Positions 17,401 to 24,845 of a stretch of DNA of 42,378 nt are shown here, piece after piece. The position numbers and the translations under genes are program-made. This stretch comes from Flavobacterium micromati (GTDB taxonomy: Bacteria; Bacteroidota; Bacteroidia; Flavobacteriales; Flavobacteriaceae), in NCBI RefSeq assembly GCF_900129585.1, contig NZ_FQWF01000018.1:1-42378 (forward strand), given 5' to 3'. The notes beneath the pieces were generated by a model, which was given only the letters and a program-made list of their open reading frames with translations, was not told the DNA's origin and did not search any database. Every line of letters begins with the position of its first letter. Position 1 is the first letter of the stretch.

Positions 17401-18188
17401 TGTGTTTCTGCTTTTAACGAAATAACCGAATCAAATTCCTTGATTTCGTAAAAATCAGCTTTATCTGCTGATTTTGGAGCAAATTGTTGGACTCGTGGCC
17501 CTTTTACAAAAGCCACATTATCTTTGTATGCCGAAACAATATCGTTAGGATTCTCTTGAGATGTTTTTTTGATTAATTTGAAAAGAGACGTTTCTTTTTC
17601 TTCGCCATCAATTACAAATGTTCCATTGAAAATTTTATGACGACAGTGTTCTGAATTGGCTTGGGAGAAGCCAAATATCTCAGAATCCGTTAGTTTTCTT
17701 TTTAATTTTATAGATAGATTATCTAAGTATTCCACTTCCTCCAGACTTAAAGCAAGACCTTCTTTTTTGTTATAGCCATCAATATCTTCAATTTCCAGAA
17801 TAGATTCCGGTTGAACATGGATGGTAAAAATTTCCTGATTTAATTCGGAATATTTTTGCGAAAGCATTGGGTCAAAATCCGTAAAATCTTCAGTTACTCT
17901 GTGAAATTCTTCAATTCTAATGATTCCAGAAATACCCATATTTTGCGTTATTTCAACAGCATTAGTACTCCAAGGAGTAATCATTGCGGCTCGTGCACCA
18001 ACAAAAAAATCCGTCAATACGGATTTTTCTATTTTATTTGAGTCTGCAAAAAGCCAGTTGAGTTTTGAAATATCTTGAGCTGACATTTCGATTTCGCTCA
18101 ATACGTTTTGTGTTTGCTTCAACAGTTCGCTGTCGCTCGTCTGTACTGCAAAAACAGTTTTGCTTTGGTTTTCAAAGTAATGGATCAT
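14409..18188 (-). CDS. purL: Phosphoribosylformylglycinamidine synthase (large PurL)
   Basis: FGAM synthase of about 1259 residues, the fourth step of purine synthesis (FGAR + glutamine + ATP to FGAM). It is the large single-chain form: N-terminal PurS-like part, linker with SQANSEHCRHKIFNG, two AIRS-type synthase halves (first with KAETHNFPT, then GCGG-type glycine-rich segments) and a C-terminal class I glutaminase with the nucleophile Cys in GICNGCQLF and the HGEGKF segment. The frame extends upstream to a TTG at 18218, but that codon overlaps the -7 promoter element. The ATG at 18188 (MIHYFENQ) is therefore the start. Two short insertions derived from dispersed repeats lie in the coding sequence (17238-17259 and 15161-15192). 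It is transcribed alone. Confidence 0.96.
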   Translation of the reverse strand: MIHYFENQSKTVFAVQTSDSELLKQTQNVLSEIEMSAQDISKLNWLFADSNKIEKSVLTDFFVGARAAMITPWSTNAVEITQNMGISGIIRIEEFHRVTEDFTDFDPMLSQKYSELNQEIFTIHVQPESILEIEDIDGYNKKEGLALSLEEVEYLDNLSIKLKRKLTDSEIFGFSQANSEHCRHKIFNGTFVIDGEEKETSLFKLIKKTSQENPNDIVSAYKDNVAFVKGPRVQQFAPKSADKADFYEIKEFDSVISLKAETHNFPTTVEPFNGAATGSGGEIRDRLAGGQGSLPLAGTAVYMTSYSRLESFDSAQDNKPWENGMEERKWLYQTPMDILIKASNGASDFGNKFGQPLITGSVLTFEHQENNRKIGYDKVIMQAGGIGYGKLDQAIKKKPQEGDKIVILGGENYRIGMGGAAVSSADTGAFGSGIELNAIQRSNPEMQKRAANAIRGLVESDYNPIVSIHDHGAGGHLNCLSELVEETGGLIDLDKLPVGDPTLSAKEIIGNESQERMGLVIGQKDIALLQRVADRERSPMYQVGDVTGDHRFTFASKSTAAKPMDYALEDFFGSSPKTVMNDKTITYNYPALKYDVKNISTYLEQVLLLEAVACKDWLTNKVDRCVGGKVAKQQTAGPLQLPLNNCGVMALDYQGIEGIATSIGHAPISALIDPVAGSRNAIAESLSNIVWAPIKGGLSGISLSANWMWACKNEGEDARLYAAVEGCSDFAIELGINIPTGKDSLSMKQKYPNDEVIAPGTVIISAGGNCTDIRKVVEPVLQIDGGSIYYINLSQDEFKLGGSSFAQTMNAIGNETPTIKDAAFFKNAFNTIQELILDNQILAGHDIGSGGLITTLLEMCFSPSSVSPFKEEEKNSFSNSIFVETGMSVSFNNFEEKDLVKILFSENIGLVIQSKDDFIFENKLNTKGVEFFKIGTVNESGTLKIEELKFDIAKYRDIWFKTSFLLDQKQSKNGMAQERFDNYKNQPLKFVFPKHFMGILSPSPTPKERVARPRAAIIREKGSNSEREMANAMYLAGFDVKDIHMTDLISGRENLEDIKFIGAVGGFSNSDVLGSAKGWAGAFKYNEKANTALKNFFKREDTLSVGICNGCQLFMELELVNPEHQVHGKMLHNDSHKHESIFTSVVIQENKSVMLSSLAGSTLGVWVSHGEGKFNLPLSEEQYNIVAKYGYESYPANPNGSDYNTAMLCDRTGRHLVMMPHIERSTFQWNWAHYPNDRNDEVSPWHEAFVNAKKWIKNS
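15161..15192. repeat. Repeat-like insertion in purL, near the glutaminase junction
   Basis: A G/C-biased stretch in AT-rich surroundings, with ends CCTCTCC (15162-15168) and GGAGAGG (15186-15192) forming an inverted repeat. It is read through as LSPSPTPKERV just before the glutaminase domain, around residue 1000 of PurL. The pattern resembles dispersed palindromic repeats seen in Bacteroidota and other genomes; that family link is from memory. Confidence 0.5.
17238..17259. repeat. Repeat-like insertion in purL, N-terminal half
   Basis: Minus strand contains TTCGACTCCGCTCAGGAT, a widely dispersed bacterial short repeat type, flanked by ATCCT/AGGAT. It is translated in frame as SFDSAQD between SYSRLE and NKPWENG of PurL (about residues 310-317), where related enzymes are expected to be shorter. 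Confidence 0.6.
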
Positions 18189-18209
18189 TGTTGTGTAGTT
18201 TGTTGTATT

Positions 18210-18246
18210 GCGGTGCAAATTTAGTCTAAAAAAGTAGTAAGAGCAA
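18210..18246 (-). promoter_or_regulatory. purL promoter
   Basis: On the minus strand: TTG (18244-18246), 20 bases, TAAATTTG (18216-18223), immediately followed by CACCGC. This is a complete Bacteroidota promoter. Its position excludes the upstream TTG codon as translation start. The GCACCGC after the -7 box resembles the tRNA-His and rRNA promoters in this window. Confidence 0.75.
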
Positions 18247-18257
18247 GGATTTAAAAT

Positions 18258-18325
18258 CCAATTTTAAAATTCCAAATTCCAATAGTTTAAATTTTCAGTT
18301 CTATTTTTTTTAATTTCAAAATTGG
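18258..18325. repeat. AT-rich inverted repeat upstream of purL
   Basis: CCAATTTTAAAATT (18258-18271) pairs with AATTTCAAAATTGG (18312-18325) at 13 of 14 positions. Between them is a short AATTCCAAATTCCAA-type repetition. It may be a degenerate dispersed repeat; function unknown. Confidence 0.35.
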
Positions 18326-18447
18326 CGGCTGAGTACGTTTTTTACTGGACTTTGGTTGGCATTTTAAATAACTGTGTCTCGGCGTTAGTAAAAGGAAATT
18401 ATTTATAATTTACAACTTAAATGTAAATTAGCATATCGATTAAATGA

Positions 18448-18474
18448 AAAGAGCGACAATACTTGCCGCTCTTT
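18448..18474 (-). terminator. Probable terminator of the endonuclease gene
   Basis: AAAGAGCG (18448-18455) and CGCTCTTT (18467-18474) form an 8-bp stem with an 11-base loop, 22 bases after the endonuclease stop. The T tract is short (TTTT, then CATTT). Confidence 0.6.
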
Positions 18475-18495
18475 ATGAATAATTGTATTAAAAAA

Positions 18496-20271
18496 TTAAT
18501 TTACAATTAATTTTTTGGTTTCGGATTTATTATCCTTTGTTATCTTAACGATGTAAACTCCCGTTGAAAGTGAATTGATAACGGCCGTCGAGCTGTTAGA
18601 ATATTCTTTTTCAAATACTTTTTGTCCTAAAACCGAAAATATTTGCACTTGATGTTTCTCATTTGAATCCGTAAAATTTATCTTAACATTTCCATTTGAT
18701 GGATTGGGATAAATTGTAAAGTCATTGGAATTAAAATCAGTAGTAGATAGTGAATTTTCGCATGTCCATGATAGATCATCAAATCGCACACGATTTGATG
18801 TGCTACTATTTCCGGTGATAGTTACAATAACGTTTCCTGTTACATTAATTCCAGAGATAGTTGTTGTAGTTAAAGCAGAGCTATATGGTATGGTTCCTAC
18901 TTCAATTCCATTTACATTTAGTTTAAAGGTTCCTGCACTTCCCGCAAAAATAAGTTGCGTAGTTACTGTTAAATTTTTTATACCATTAGGAACGGTAGAA
19001 GATGTTAGTGAACCATTTCGAATTGTTAACGCTCTTAAATTTAAAGTTTGATCTGTGCGCGCATCAGTTGCAGTCCATGTTATGCCGCTATTACTCCAAG
19101 TTTGATTAGTATAGGAAGTAGCGTTGCCTGGAATAGTTTGAAAATCCTCAAAAGCGCAAGTTGTAGTGCCTCCCGGAATGGCTGTTGTAGTTCCTGTAGC
19201 TGTAGCTGTTGCCACCGATGAGTTTCTTTCGTCGTCTCTCGTAATAATTGAAAAGCCATAAGTTGTCGATGGTAATAAGCCCGTCACTGTCGCTGTTAAA
19301 CCTGTGTGGGTCGATTTAAAAACACCATCAACATAAAGATCATAACCAGTTACCCCAATATTGTCTGTCGCTGCCGTCCAAGTTAAGGTAGCCGAATTTG
19401 AAGTTGTGGTTGTAACTAATAAGTTTGTTGCAGCCGTTGGTGCTTCTGTATCTGCTGGCTCTGTAGTCCAAACCGCAGCAACATAAAGAGGATTATCAAT
19501 ATATGGATTTCTATTATTTTGACGCGCATAAATTGCATTATTGCGTGCTATTTCTCTCGCACTTACTGGGTCTTGATTGTGCCAGGCTATTAACTGACTC
19601 AAAAATGCATTAGTAAAAACTTTATTCGTAGAATTGTTGAACATTGGGAAATTGTATCCAGCAACAGTATTTTGATAGCGAGTAGCAAAGTAGAAGTACA
19701 TTCTTGCAATGTCTCCTTTGAACTCATCTATTGGTTCAAAAACTAAACCTGTGTAACCAGCAGTTGTGCTTGCGCCAAGTTTACTTCCATTTAAAGTAGT
19801 TTGAGTTGCTATAGCTACAACAGAGTGCGGGAAGTTAGACCGAATTCCGTTTACTTCTCCATCTGTTGGTGTAATGAAATGAGCATCTGATACCATTGGA
19901 GAAGCTTCATTAAATATAGATTGTGGAATAATATGCTCTCTATTGTAACAATCTCCTTCAGCATTGTATCCAGCGTTTCCGCAACGTTGCGCTGGAGCTA
20001 TACTGTAATTATAAGGATCTGCTCCAGCTGGATTCTCAGAATACATGTCTAATACTGAGCCATCATTTTCAAAGAAATTATCAATATCTGATGTTTCATA
20101 AGTTACGTACAAGCCAGCATAACTTTGTACAGTATGGTCTTTAATAATATTGTGCAATTGTGTTTTTAACGTGTAACCACTTCCTGTTGCTGTTGAATAA
20201 TAATTAGCTGGCGCTTGTGCAAAACCTGCCGTGAAAAGAAATAAAAAGAATAAAGAGTAAATTTGTTTCAT
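18496..20271 (-). CDS. Secreted endonuclease I with fibronectin type III domain and T9SS sorting signal
   Basis: Exported nuclease of 591 residues. A signal peptide covers residues 1-20 (FLFLFTAGFAQA). The endonuclease I (NucM-like) domain follows to about residue 270, with the NREHIIPQSIFNE region carrying the catalytic His and FPHSV further on. A fibronectin type III domain spans about 278-362 (EAPTAATNLLVTTTTSNSAT onward). A further beta-rich segment of about 130 residues (from CAFEDFQTIPG) resembles a carbohydrate-binding or jelly-roll module but is not recognised. The last 75 residues are a type A C-terminal sorting domain (FTIYPNPSNGNVKI ... KKLIVN), so export by the type IX system is expected. 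Probably degrades extracellular DNA or RNA for nutrients. Confidence 0.92.
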   Translation of the reverse strand: MKQIYSLFFLFLFTAGFAQAPANYYSTATGSGYTLKTQLHNIIKDHTVQSYAGLYVTYETSDIDNFFENDGSVLDMYSENPAGADPYNYSIAPAQRCGNAGYNAEGDCYNREHIIPQSIFNEASPMVSDAHFITPTDGEVNGIRSNFPHSVVAIATQTTLNGSKLGASTTAGYTGLVFEPIDEFKGDIARMYFYFATRYQNTVAGYNFPMFNNSTNKVFTNAFLSQLIAWHNQDPVSAREIARNNAIYARQNNRNPYIDNPLYVAAVWTTEPADTEAPTAATNLLVTTTTSNSATLTWTAATDNIGVTGYDLYVDGVFKSTHTGLTATVTGLLPSTTYGFSIITRDDERNSSVATATATGTTTAIPGGTTTCAFEDFQTIPGNATSYTNQTWSNSGITWTATDARTDQTLNLRALTIRNGSLTSSTVPNGIKNLTVTTQLIFAGSAGTFKLNVNGIEVGTIPYSSALTTTTISGINVTGNVIVTITGNSSTSNRVRFDDLSWTCENSLSTTDFNSNDFTIYPNPSNGNVKINFTDSNEKHQVQIFSVLGQKVFEKEYSNSSTAVINSLSTGVYIVKITKDNKSETKKLIVN

Positions 20272-20313
20272 GGTTTATTAATAGATTAATATTGGTTAAA
20301 GAATTTATTTTGT

Positions 20314-20321
20314 CAAACTTA
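20314..20321 (-). promoter_or_regulatory. -7 element upstream of the endonuclease gene
   Basis: TAAGTTTG on the minus strand, 42 bases ahead of the ATG. No clear -33 TTG at the usual spacing. Confidence 0.4.
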
Positions 20322-20393
20322 TCACATATAATTATCAATTAAGTTATTAAATGTTTAATTTTTAACATTAAATGTTACTTTAATCAGTATAAT

Positions 20394-21923
20394 TTAATTT
20401 AGTGGAAAAATCATATTTTGATAACCTCCCAAATCCGGCGGCAGCGTTCTCGCTCTTCCTAAAATATCTAGCGGAATGAGAAATGCCGAATTCCCTTTTG
20501 CGAAAGCGGCAGAAGTGTCATCGATGTTCAATTTATTATCTGCAATCTTGAAAAATTTAGGGTCTTTATTTAAAATTATTGCATTGTAATGAACTAGATC
20601 TGTGGTAAATTGATAATCTGGATTAGTAGCAAATCTCGCGGATGAGTTGTCGAACTTGATTAAGCAATTGTTGAATTGATAATTAAAAATAGCGCCAGTT
20701 TTTCTATTTAAACTCATCTCATTCGAATACGAGCCATAAATAATGCAATTATTAAATGTTGCTCTAGTCAAATCTTTTGACTCAGGAACTGCTCCACTAA
20801 TAAAATTACTAATGAAGACCGCGACCTGATTAGAACTATTCCAATTATTGTTAAAGGTAGAATGCGTAAATTGATAATTGCCGCCATAAGTACAAGCTAA
20901 ACTTGCTTGTCCTGCGTTATTAATCACCACATTTTCGCCATTTATTTTTGCGGTCTGCGCCAAAATACCGTAGTTCGATGAATTATAAATTTGTGTGTTT
21001 TTGATGGAAACTGTTGTTTGATCGTTGTTTTGAATTAAAATTCCTATCGTAGCATTTTTAATTGTTAAATGATTAAAACTATTATTTGTACTTCCGTCTG
21101 TAAGCCAAATAGTTCCCCATTGCCCCGGAACATTTGAAAAGTCGGGCTCTAATCGATCACCTTCAAAAACAACTTCGTTCTCAAGTTTTTCTGTTGTAGA
21201 TAGCGAACCATTAACTTGTATTGAAGCATTGTTACCGACAATGATTCCAGAATTAGCATGAAAATGAACTTTGGTTCCTGCTTCAAAAGTGGCTATTTTA
21301 TTCGAAGGAACTGCTGCATAACCATAAATTACGTAGGGCTTTGTATTGGTAAACTGTAATTCATTTCCATTGATAGCATCATTTTCATCAAGAAAAAAAC
21401 CCTCAATTGTTTCGTTTCCAACTGGTAGAATTTCTTTAGTTCCATCGGCAAAACGCTGCGGAAAGAGAAAAACAGCATCTTGGATTAAAGTAACCAATTC
21501 TACAGTTTGAAGATTTTGACCACTGTCAAACTGAATTTGATCGGTGTATAAAAAATCGGTCGCGTTAGCATCAGCTATATTTGCGGTGGTTTCGATAAAA
21601 ATGTACAAACTGTCCTTGGCCAGTAAATCTACATTATTGAAAATCTTACCATTGTTGCCTTGCATACCGTCAACGGTCATTCGGTACTTAGATGTCAAGC
21701 CTCTGGCGAGTTGTATTGTGGGAATAGTGATATCATTCTTGCTTTTATTATAAACTTTTAGGCGGTATGTGCTAGAACCAATATTTGTAAAAACAGTATC
21801 TAAATAAATGGTGTCTCGAGAAAATTTTAACGTACCGTTGCTTGCTATTGTTTCAAAATCAGAACGACATGAGCTGATAGAAAGTATTATTCCAATTAAT
21901 AACAATAGTATTTTGGCGCGCAT
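20394..21923 (-). CDS. Beta-helix lipoprotein of unknown function
   Basis: A 509-residue lipoprotein: signal peptide with lipobox ISSC (Cys about residue 19). The N-terminal part (FSRDTIYLDTVFTNIGSSTYRLKVYN) resembles an immunoglobulin-like beta domain of cell-surface proteins. From about residue 210 to 470 it has short repeated beta-strand/turn units rich in Asn (for example NASIQVNGSL, NNSFNHLTIKNATIGILIQNN, NTQIYNSSNYGILAQ), the pattern of a right-handed parallel beta-helix. The C-terminus ends in DLGGYQNM. It is encoded downstream of the divergent thioesterase promoter region and is transcribed alone. Ligand or substrate is not known; no catalytic residues could be picked out. Confidence 0.8.
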   Translation of the reverse strand: MRAKILLLLIGIILSISSCRSDFETIASNGTLKFSRDTIYLDTVFTNIGSSTYRLKVYNKSKNDITIPTIQLARGLTSKYRMTVDGMQGNNGKIFNNVDLLAKDSLYIFIETTANIADANATDFLYTDQIQFDSGQNLQTVELVTLIQDAVFLFPQRFADGTKEILPVGNETIEGFFLDENDAINGNELQFTNTKPYVIYGYAAVPSNKIATFEAGTKVHFHANSGIIVGNNASIQVNGSLSTTEKLENEVVFEGDRLEPDFSNVPGQWGTIWLTDGSTNNSFNHLTIKNATIGILIQNNDQTTVSIKNTQIYNSSNYGILAQTAKINGENVVINNAGQASLACTYGGNYQFTHSTFNNNWNSSNQVAVFISNFISGAVPESKDLTRATFNNCIIYGSYSNEMSLNRKTGAIFNYQFNNCLIKFDNSSARFATNPDYQFTTDLVHYNAIILNKDPKFFKIADNKLNIDDTSAAFAKGNSAFLIPLDILGRARTLPPDLGGYQNMIFPLN

Positions 21924-22011
21924 TTGAATGTTTTTTTTGTAAAAATAACAAAAATCTATTTTGAAATTAGAATAACAAATTTAATTACCAACTTCCCCGG
22001 TATCTTTTCTT

Positions 22012-22019
22012 TAATTTTG
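22012..22019 (+). promoter_or_regulatory. -7 element of the thioesterase-menF promoter
   Basis: TAATTTTG matches TAnnTTTG and lies 19 bases before the ATG at 22039. A -33 TTG is not clear. Confidence 0.5.
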
Positions 22020-22038
22020 CGGACTAAAAGCCATTTAT

Positions 22039-22476
22039 ATGACATTCGATAAAGATAAAATTTTACAGTATTGCAATCAAGCTTCCGAAAACACTTTGAT
22101 GCGCACCCTCAATATTACTTACACTGACGCTGGCGAAGACTTTCTAGTTGCAACTATGCCTGTTAATAGTGCGGTGCATCAACCTATGGGATTGTTGCAT
22201 GGTGGCGCAACAGTTGCATTAGCGGAAAGCGTAGGAAGCGCGGCGTCGATGATTTTCATAAATTCAGAGGTGAGTGAAGTGAGAGGAATAGAAATTTCAG
22301 CTAATCATTTGAAAGCCAAACGTAGCGGAATGGTAACAGCAACTGCAAGAATTATTCATAAAGGAGCAAGCATTCACTTATGGGAAATACGAATTGCAGA
22401 TGAAAACGATAATTTGATTTCGCTTTGCAAACTAACAAATATGATTTTGCCAAAAAGAAAAAGTGAAGACAAGTAA
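22039..22476 (+). CDS. menI: PaaI-type hotdog thioesterase, probable DHNA-CoA thioesterase
   Basis: Hotdog-fold thioesterase of 145 residues. The signature HQPMGLLHGGATVALAESVG contains the HGG motif and the catalytic Glu of the PaaI/YdiI group. The rest (EVRGIEISANHLKAKRSGMVTATARIIHKG) fits the family's dimer core. Its stop overlaps the start of isochorismate synthase (TAATG), so the two are translationally coupled. This pairing strongly suggests hydrolysis of 1,4-dihydroxy-2-naphthoyl-CoA in menaquinone synthesis; that assignment is by context, since hotdog specificity cannot be read from the sequence. Confidence 0.85.
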   Translation: MTFDKDKILQYCNQASENTLMRTLNITYTDAGEDFLVATMPVNSAVHQPMGLLHGGATVALAESVGSAASMIFINSEVSEVRGIEISANHLKAKRSGMVTATARIIHKGASIHLWEIRIADENDNLISLCKLTNMILPKRKSEDK

Positions 22477-23534
22477 TGGAAACTATTGAAACTAAAGTTA
22501 AGAATCATATTCACCGCAATCTTCCCTTTGTGTTGTATAGTAAACCAAATTCCGAGGAGATAGTTGGTTTTTTTCAACATAACGACTCTTTATTTGAAGT
22601 AAATGATTTTACTGAAAAGGGATTTGTCATGGCGAGTTTTGATGGTTTAAAAACATATCTAATTCCCGAAAGTGAGTCGGAGGTGGTTCATTTTACTTTA
22701 GTTAAAAAAGAAGTTAACCTTTCTCAGAAAGAATTGGCGAACTTAAATTCTGCAGCTCAAAATAATTTTGAACGTTTAGTTGCAAAAGGAATAGCAGCAA
22801 TCCAAAACAACGAATTTAAGAAGGTTGTTTTATCGCGCACTGAATGTGTTGAGGTGCCTGCTTTTGATATGATGGACACTTTTCAGAAATTAGTGCAACT
22901 TTATCCATCAACTTTTGTGTACTGTTTTTTTCATCCAAAGTTAGGTAACTGGTTAGGTGCAACACCAGAACAGCTATTAAAGGTTAAAGAATTGAATTTT
23001 GAAACCATTTCATTAGCCGGCACCCAAAAGGATACAGGTTCCACAGAAATTATCTGGGGCGATAAAGAAAGAGAAGAGCAACAATTTGTCACTGATTATC
23101 TGGTTTCAAAACTAGAAAATGTAGCTTCGCAAGTTCAATTTACAAAACCATATAGCGTAAAAGCGGGAAGTATTTGGCATATCAAAACGGATGTTTCAGG
23201 TGTCTTAAATTTAGATTCAAGTTTAAAAAAAGTAATTCAGTTATTGCATCCAACACCGGCAGTTTGCGGGCTTCCAAAAGAAATAGCTAAATTTTTTATA
23301 TTAGAAAATGAGAATTACGATAGGAGTTTTTACACTGGTTTTCTAGGAGAATTAAATTGCAATTTTACAAATAGCGTTGTTAGTTCTGACTTATTTGTAA
23401 ATTTACGCTGTATGCAAATAAAGGATTTGCAAGCACATTTATACATGGGTTGCGGTATTACTAAAGATAGTGATCCTAAAAAAGAGTGGGAGGAAAGCGT
23501 CAATAAATCCATGACAATGAAAAAGGTATTGTAA
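22476..23534 (+). CDS. menF: Isochorismate synthase (chorismate-binding family)
   Basis: Chorismate-utilising enzyme of 352 residues that converts chorismate to isochorismate, the entry to menaquinone (or a siderophore). The conserved C-terminal core is clear: FKKVVLSRTECVE, LGATPEQLL, SLAGTQK, HPTPAVCGLPKE, YTGFLGELN, VNLRCMQI and GCGITKDSDPKKEWEES, the last including Mg-binding glutamates. No PabB-like N-terminal half and no glutaminase partner is present, and isochorismate synthases of this size are usual in Bacteroidota. The ATG overlaps the thioesterase stop by one base. Siderophore genes are absent nearby, so menaquinone is the likely pathway. Confidence 0.92.
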   Translation: METIETKVKNHIHRNLPFVLYSKPNSEEIVGFFQHNDSLFEVNDFTEKGFVMASFDGLKTYLIPESESEVVHFTLVKKEVNLSQKELANLNSAAQNNFERLVAKGIAAIQNNEFKKVVLSRTECVEVPAFDMMDTFQKLVQLYPSTFVYCFFHPKLGNWLGATPEQLLKVKELNFETISLAGTQKDTGSTEIIWGDKEREEQQFVTDYLVSKLENVASQVQFTKPYSVKAGSIWHIKTDVSGVLNLDSSLKKVIQLLHPTPAVCGLPKEIAKFFILENENYDRSFYTGFLGELNCNFTNSVVSSDLFVNLRCMQIKDLQAHLYMGCGITKDSDPKKEWEESVNKSMTMKKVL

Positions 23535-23735
23535 GTTTTCGAAATTTATTTTAAGAGCTAGCAAGAAAATAAAATATAGATATTAAAAACATAAAATATT
23601 TAGAATACAAATTACATCAAGTTAGCAATCTAAACTTTATAAAATATCGTTTTTTTATTTGTGAAAATTTGTGCAATCGGTGTTGAAAAATAATATAGTT
23701 CAAGAAGCGGATAATTATAAAATAAAGATTAAAAT

Positions 23736-24452
23736 ATGAAATTAGATATACTCGCTTTTGGTGCACATCCTGACGATGTTGAATTAGGTTGCGCGGGAAC
23801 AATTTTAAAAGAAGTTTCATTAGGAAAAAAAGTTGGAATTGTCGATTTGACTCGGGGCGAATTAGGAACTCGAGGTTCAGCTGAAATAAGAGATCAAGAA
23901 GCGAATGCTGCCGCAAAAATTTTAGGAGTTGTTGCACGCGAAAATTTAGAAATGCGGGACGGTTTTTTTATCAATGATGAAAAACACCAATTGGAGATTA
24001 TAAAAATGATCAGGAAATACCAACCAGAAATCGTTTTATGCAACGCAATTGATGATCGTCATATAGATCATGCAAAAGGAAGTAAGCTAGTTTCTGATGC
24101 TTGTTTTTTATCGGGACTGATGAAGATAGAAACTCAATTAGATGGAATTCAGCAAAATGCTTGGCGACCAAAAATAGTGTATCATTATATTCAATGGAAA
24201 AACATCGCGCCTGATTTTGTAGTTGATATCACGGGTTTTACAGATAAAAAGACAGAATCAATATTAGCGTATAGTTCGCAGTTTTATGATCCAAACTCCA
24301 CTGAGCCCGAATCGCCAATTAGCAGTAAAAACTTCTTAGAAAGTTTAAATTATCGATCTAGAGATTTTGGTAGGTTAGTAGGTGTGGAACACGCTGAAGG
24401 TTTTACAGCAGAAAGATATTTGGCAGTCAATAGCTTAGGGGATTTGATCTAA
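23736..24452 (+). CDS. bshB1: Bacillithiol biosynthesis deacetylase BshB1
   Basis: LmbE/PIG-L-fold zinc deacetylase of 238 residues that removes acetate from GlcNAc-malate during bacillithiol synthesis. The zinc-binding motif AHPDDVELG is at residues 10-18, the catalytic/ligand region LTRGELGTRGS follows near residue 45, and the third motif is IDDRHIDHAKGS near residue 110. The full-length match to BshB1 and lack of fusion to other domains support this over generic LmbE proteins. It is a single gene followed by tRNA-His. Bacillithiol is the main thiol of many Bacteroidota and can support arsenate and electrophile resistance, but nothing ties this gene to the ars operon beyond the same window. 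Confidence 0.93.
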   Translation: MKLDILAFGAHPDDVELGCAGTILKEVSLGKKVGIVDLTRGELGTRGSAEIRDQEANAAAKILGVVARENLEMRDGFFINDEKHQLEIIKMIRKYQPEIVLCNAIDDRHIDHAKGSKLVSDACFLSGLMKIETQLDGIQQNAWRPKIVYHYIQWKNIAPDFVVDITGFTDKKTESILAYSSQFYDPNSTEPESPISSKNFLESLNYRSRDFGRLVGVEHAEGFTAERYLAVNSLGDLI

Positions 24453-24479
24453 TATTGTGCTATTTTTTTAAAAATATTA

Positions 24480-24510
24480 TTTGCAAAAGTAACTTTATAT
24501 TGTATCTTTG
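24480..24510 (+). promoter_or_regulatory. tRNA-His promoter
   Basis: TTTG (24480-24483), 19 bases, TATCTTTG (24503-24510), a textbook Bacteroidota promoter, followed by CCACCGC. The tRNA begins 19 bases later. Confidence 0.8.
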
Positions 24511-24528
24511 CCACCGCTAAGCAGTATG

Positions 24529-24602
24529 GTGGTTGTAGCTCAGTTGGTTAGAGCATCGGTTTGTGGTACCGAGGGTCGCGGGTTCGAGCCCCGTCTTCCA
24601 CC
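24529..24602 (+). tRNA. tRNA-His (anticodon GTG)
   Basis: Cloverleaf can be folded by eye: D arm in TAGCTCAGTTGGTTAGAGC, anticodon stem TCGGT/ACCGA with loop TTGTGGT (anticodon GTG), T arm GCGGG-TTCGAGC-CCCGT with one G-U pair. A genomic G precedes position 1 (24528) and can pair with the C discriminator at 24602, as expected for the G-1 of tRNA-His. The acceptor stem has two adjacent U-U mismatches (5-68 and 6-67). CCA is not encoded. Confidence 0.95.
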
Positions 24603-24611
24603 CAGAAAGTC

Positions 24612-24642
24612 AAAAGCCTCTCAGAAATGAGAGGCTTTTTTT
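24612..24642 (+). terminator. tRNA-His terminator
   Basis: Perfect 12-base stem AAAAGCCTCTCA/TGAGAGGCTTTT with a GAAA loop and a T run to 24642, ten bases after the tRNA. Confidence 0.9.
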
Positions 24643-24716
24643 GTGGAGTGAAGATTCAGTAATAAAAAAAGCCTTAAATTTCTTCAAAGCTTGATTTCAA
24701 CTCTATTTTTTTTGCA

Positions 24717-24831
24717 CAAGGGATAGCAGTGAAAATCCTTTTTATGCGCAGGAACGGAGCATAAAAAGATTGTAACGAATAGCCCGACCACGCCGCTGTA
24801 ACGTCTCGACCAATCGGGAGTGACAGCGTGG
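24717..24831 (+). repeat. Structured intergenic element, copy A (possible ncRNA or repeat family)
   Basis: A G/C-richer stretch between the tRNA-His terminator and the convergent M28 peptidase gene. It reads GGATAGCAGTGAAAATCC (24721-24738), then a perfect 10-bp hairpin (24738-24747 with 24759-24768), then GATTGTAACGAATAGCC (24768-24784), then a distal stem made of CCAC/GTGG (24788-24791 with 24828-24831) and GCTGT/ACAGC (24795-24799 with 24823-24827) with a 3-base bulge. The first and third blocks recur in the element at 41945-42107. The ORF crossing it in the opposite frame is not a gene. Whether it is transcribed is unknown. Confidence 0.6.
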
Positions 24832-24845
24832 ATGTGCCCAAATAT

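Noticed and set aside
18189..18218. TTG start of purL ten codons upstream
   Set aside because: That codon overlaps the -7 promoter element, so it would not be in the transcript.
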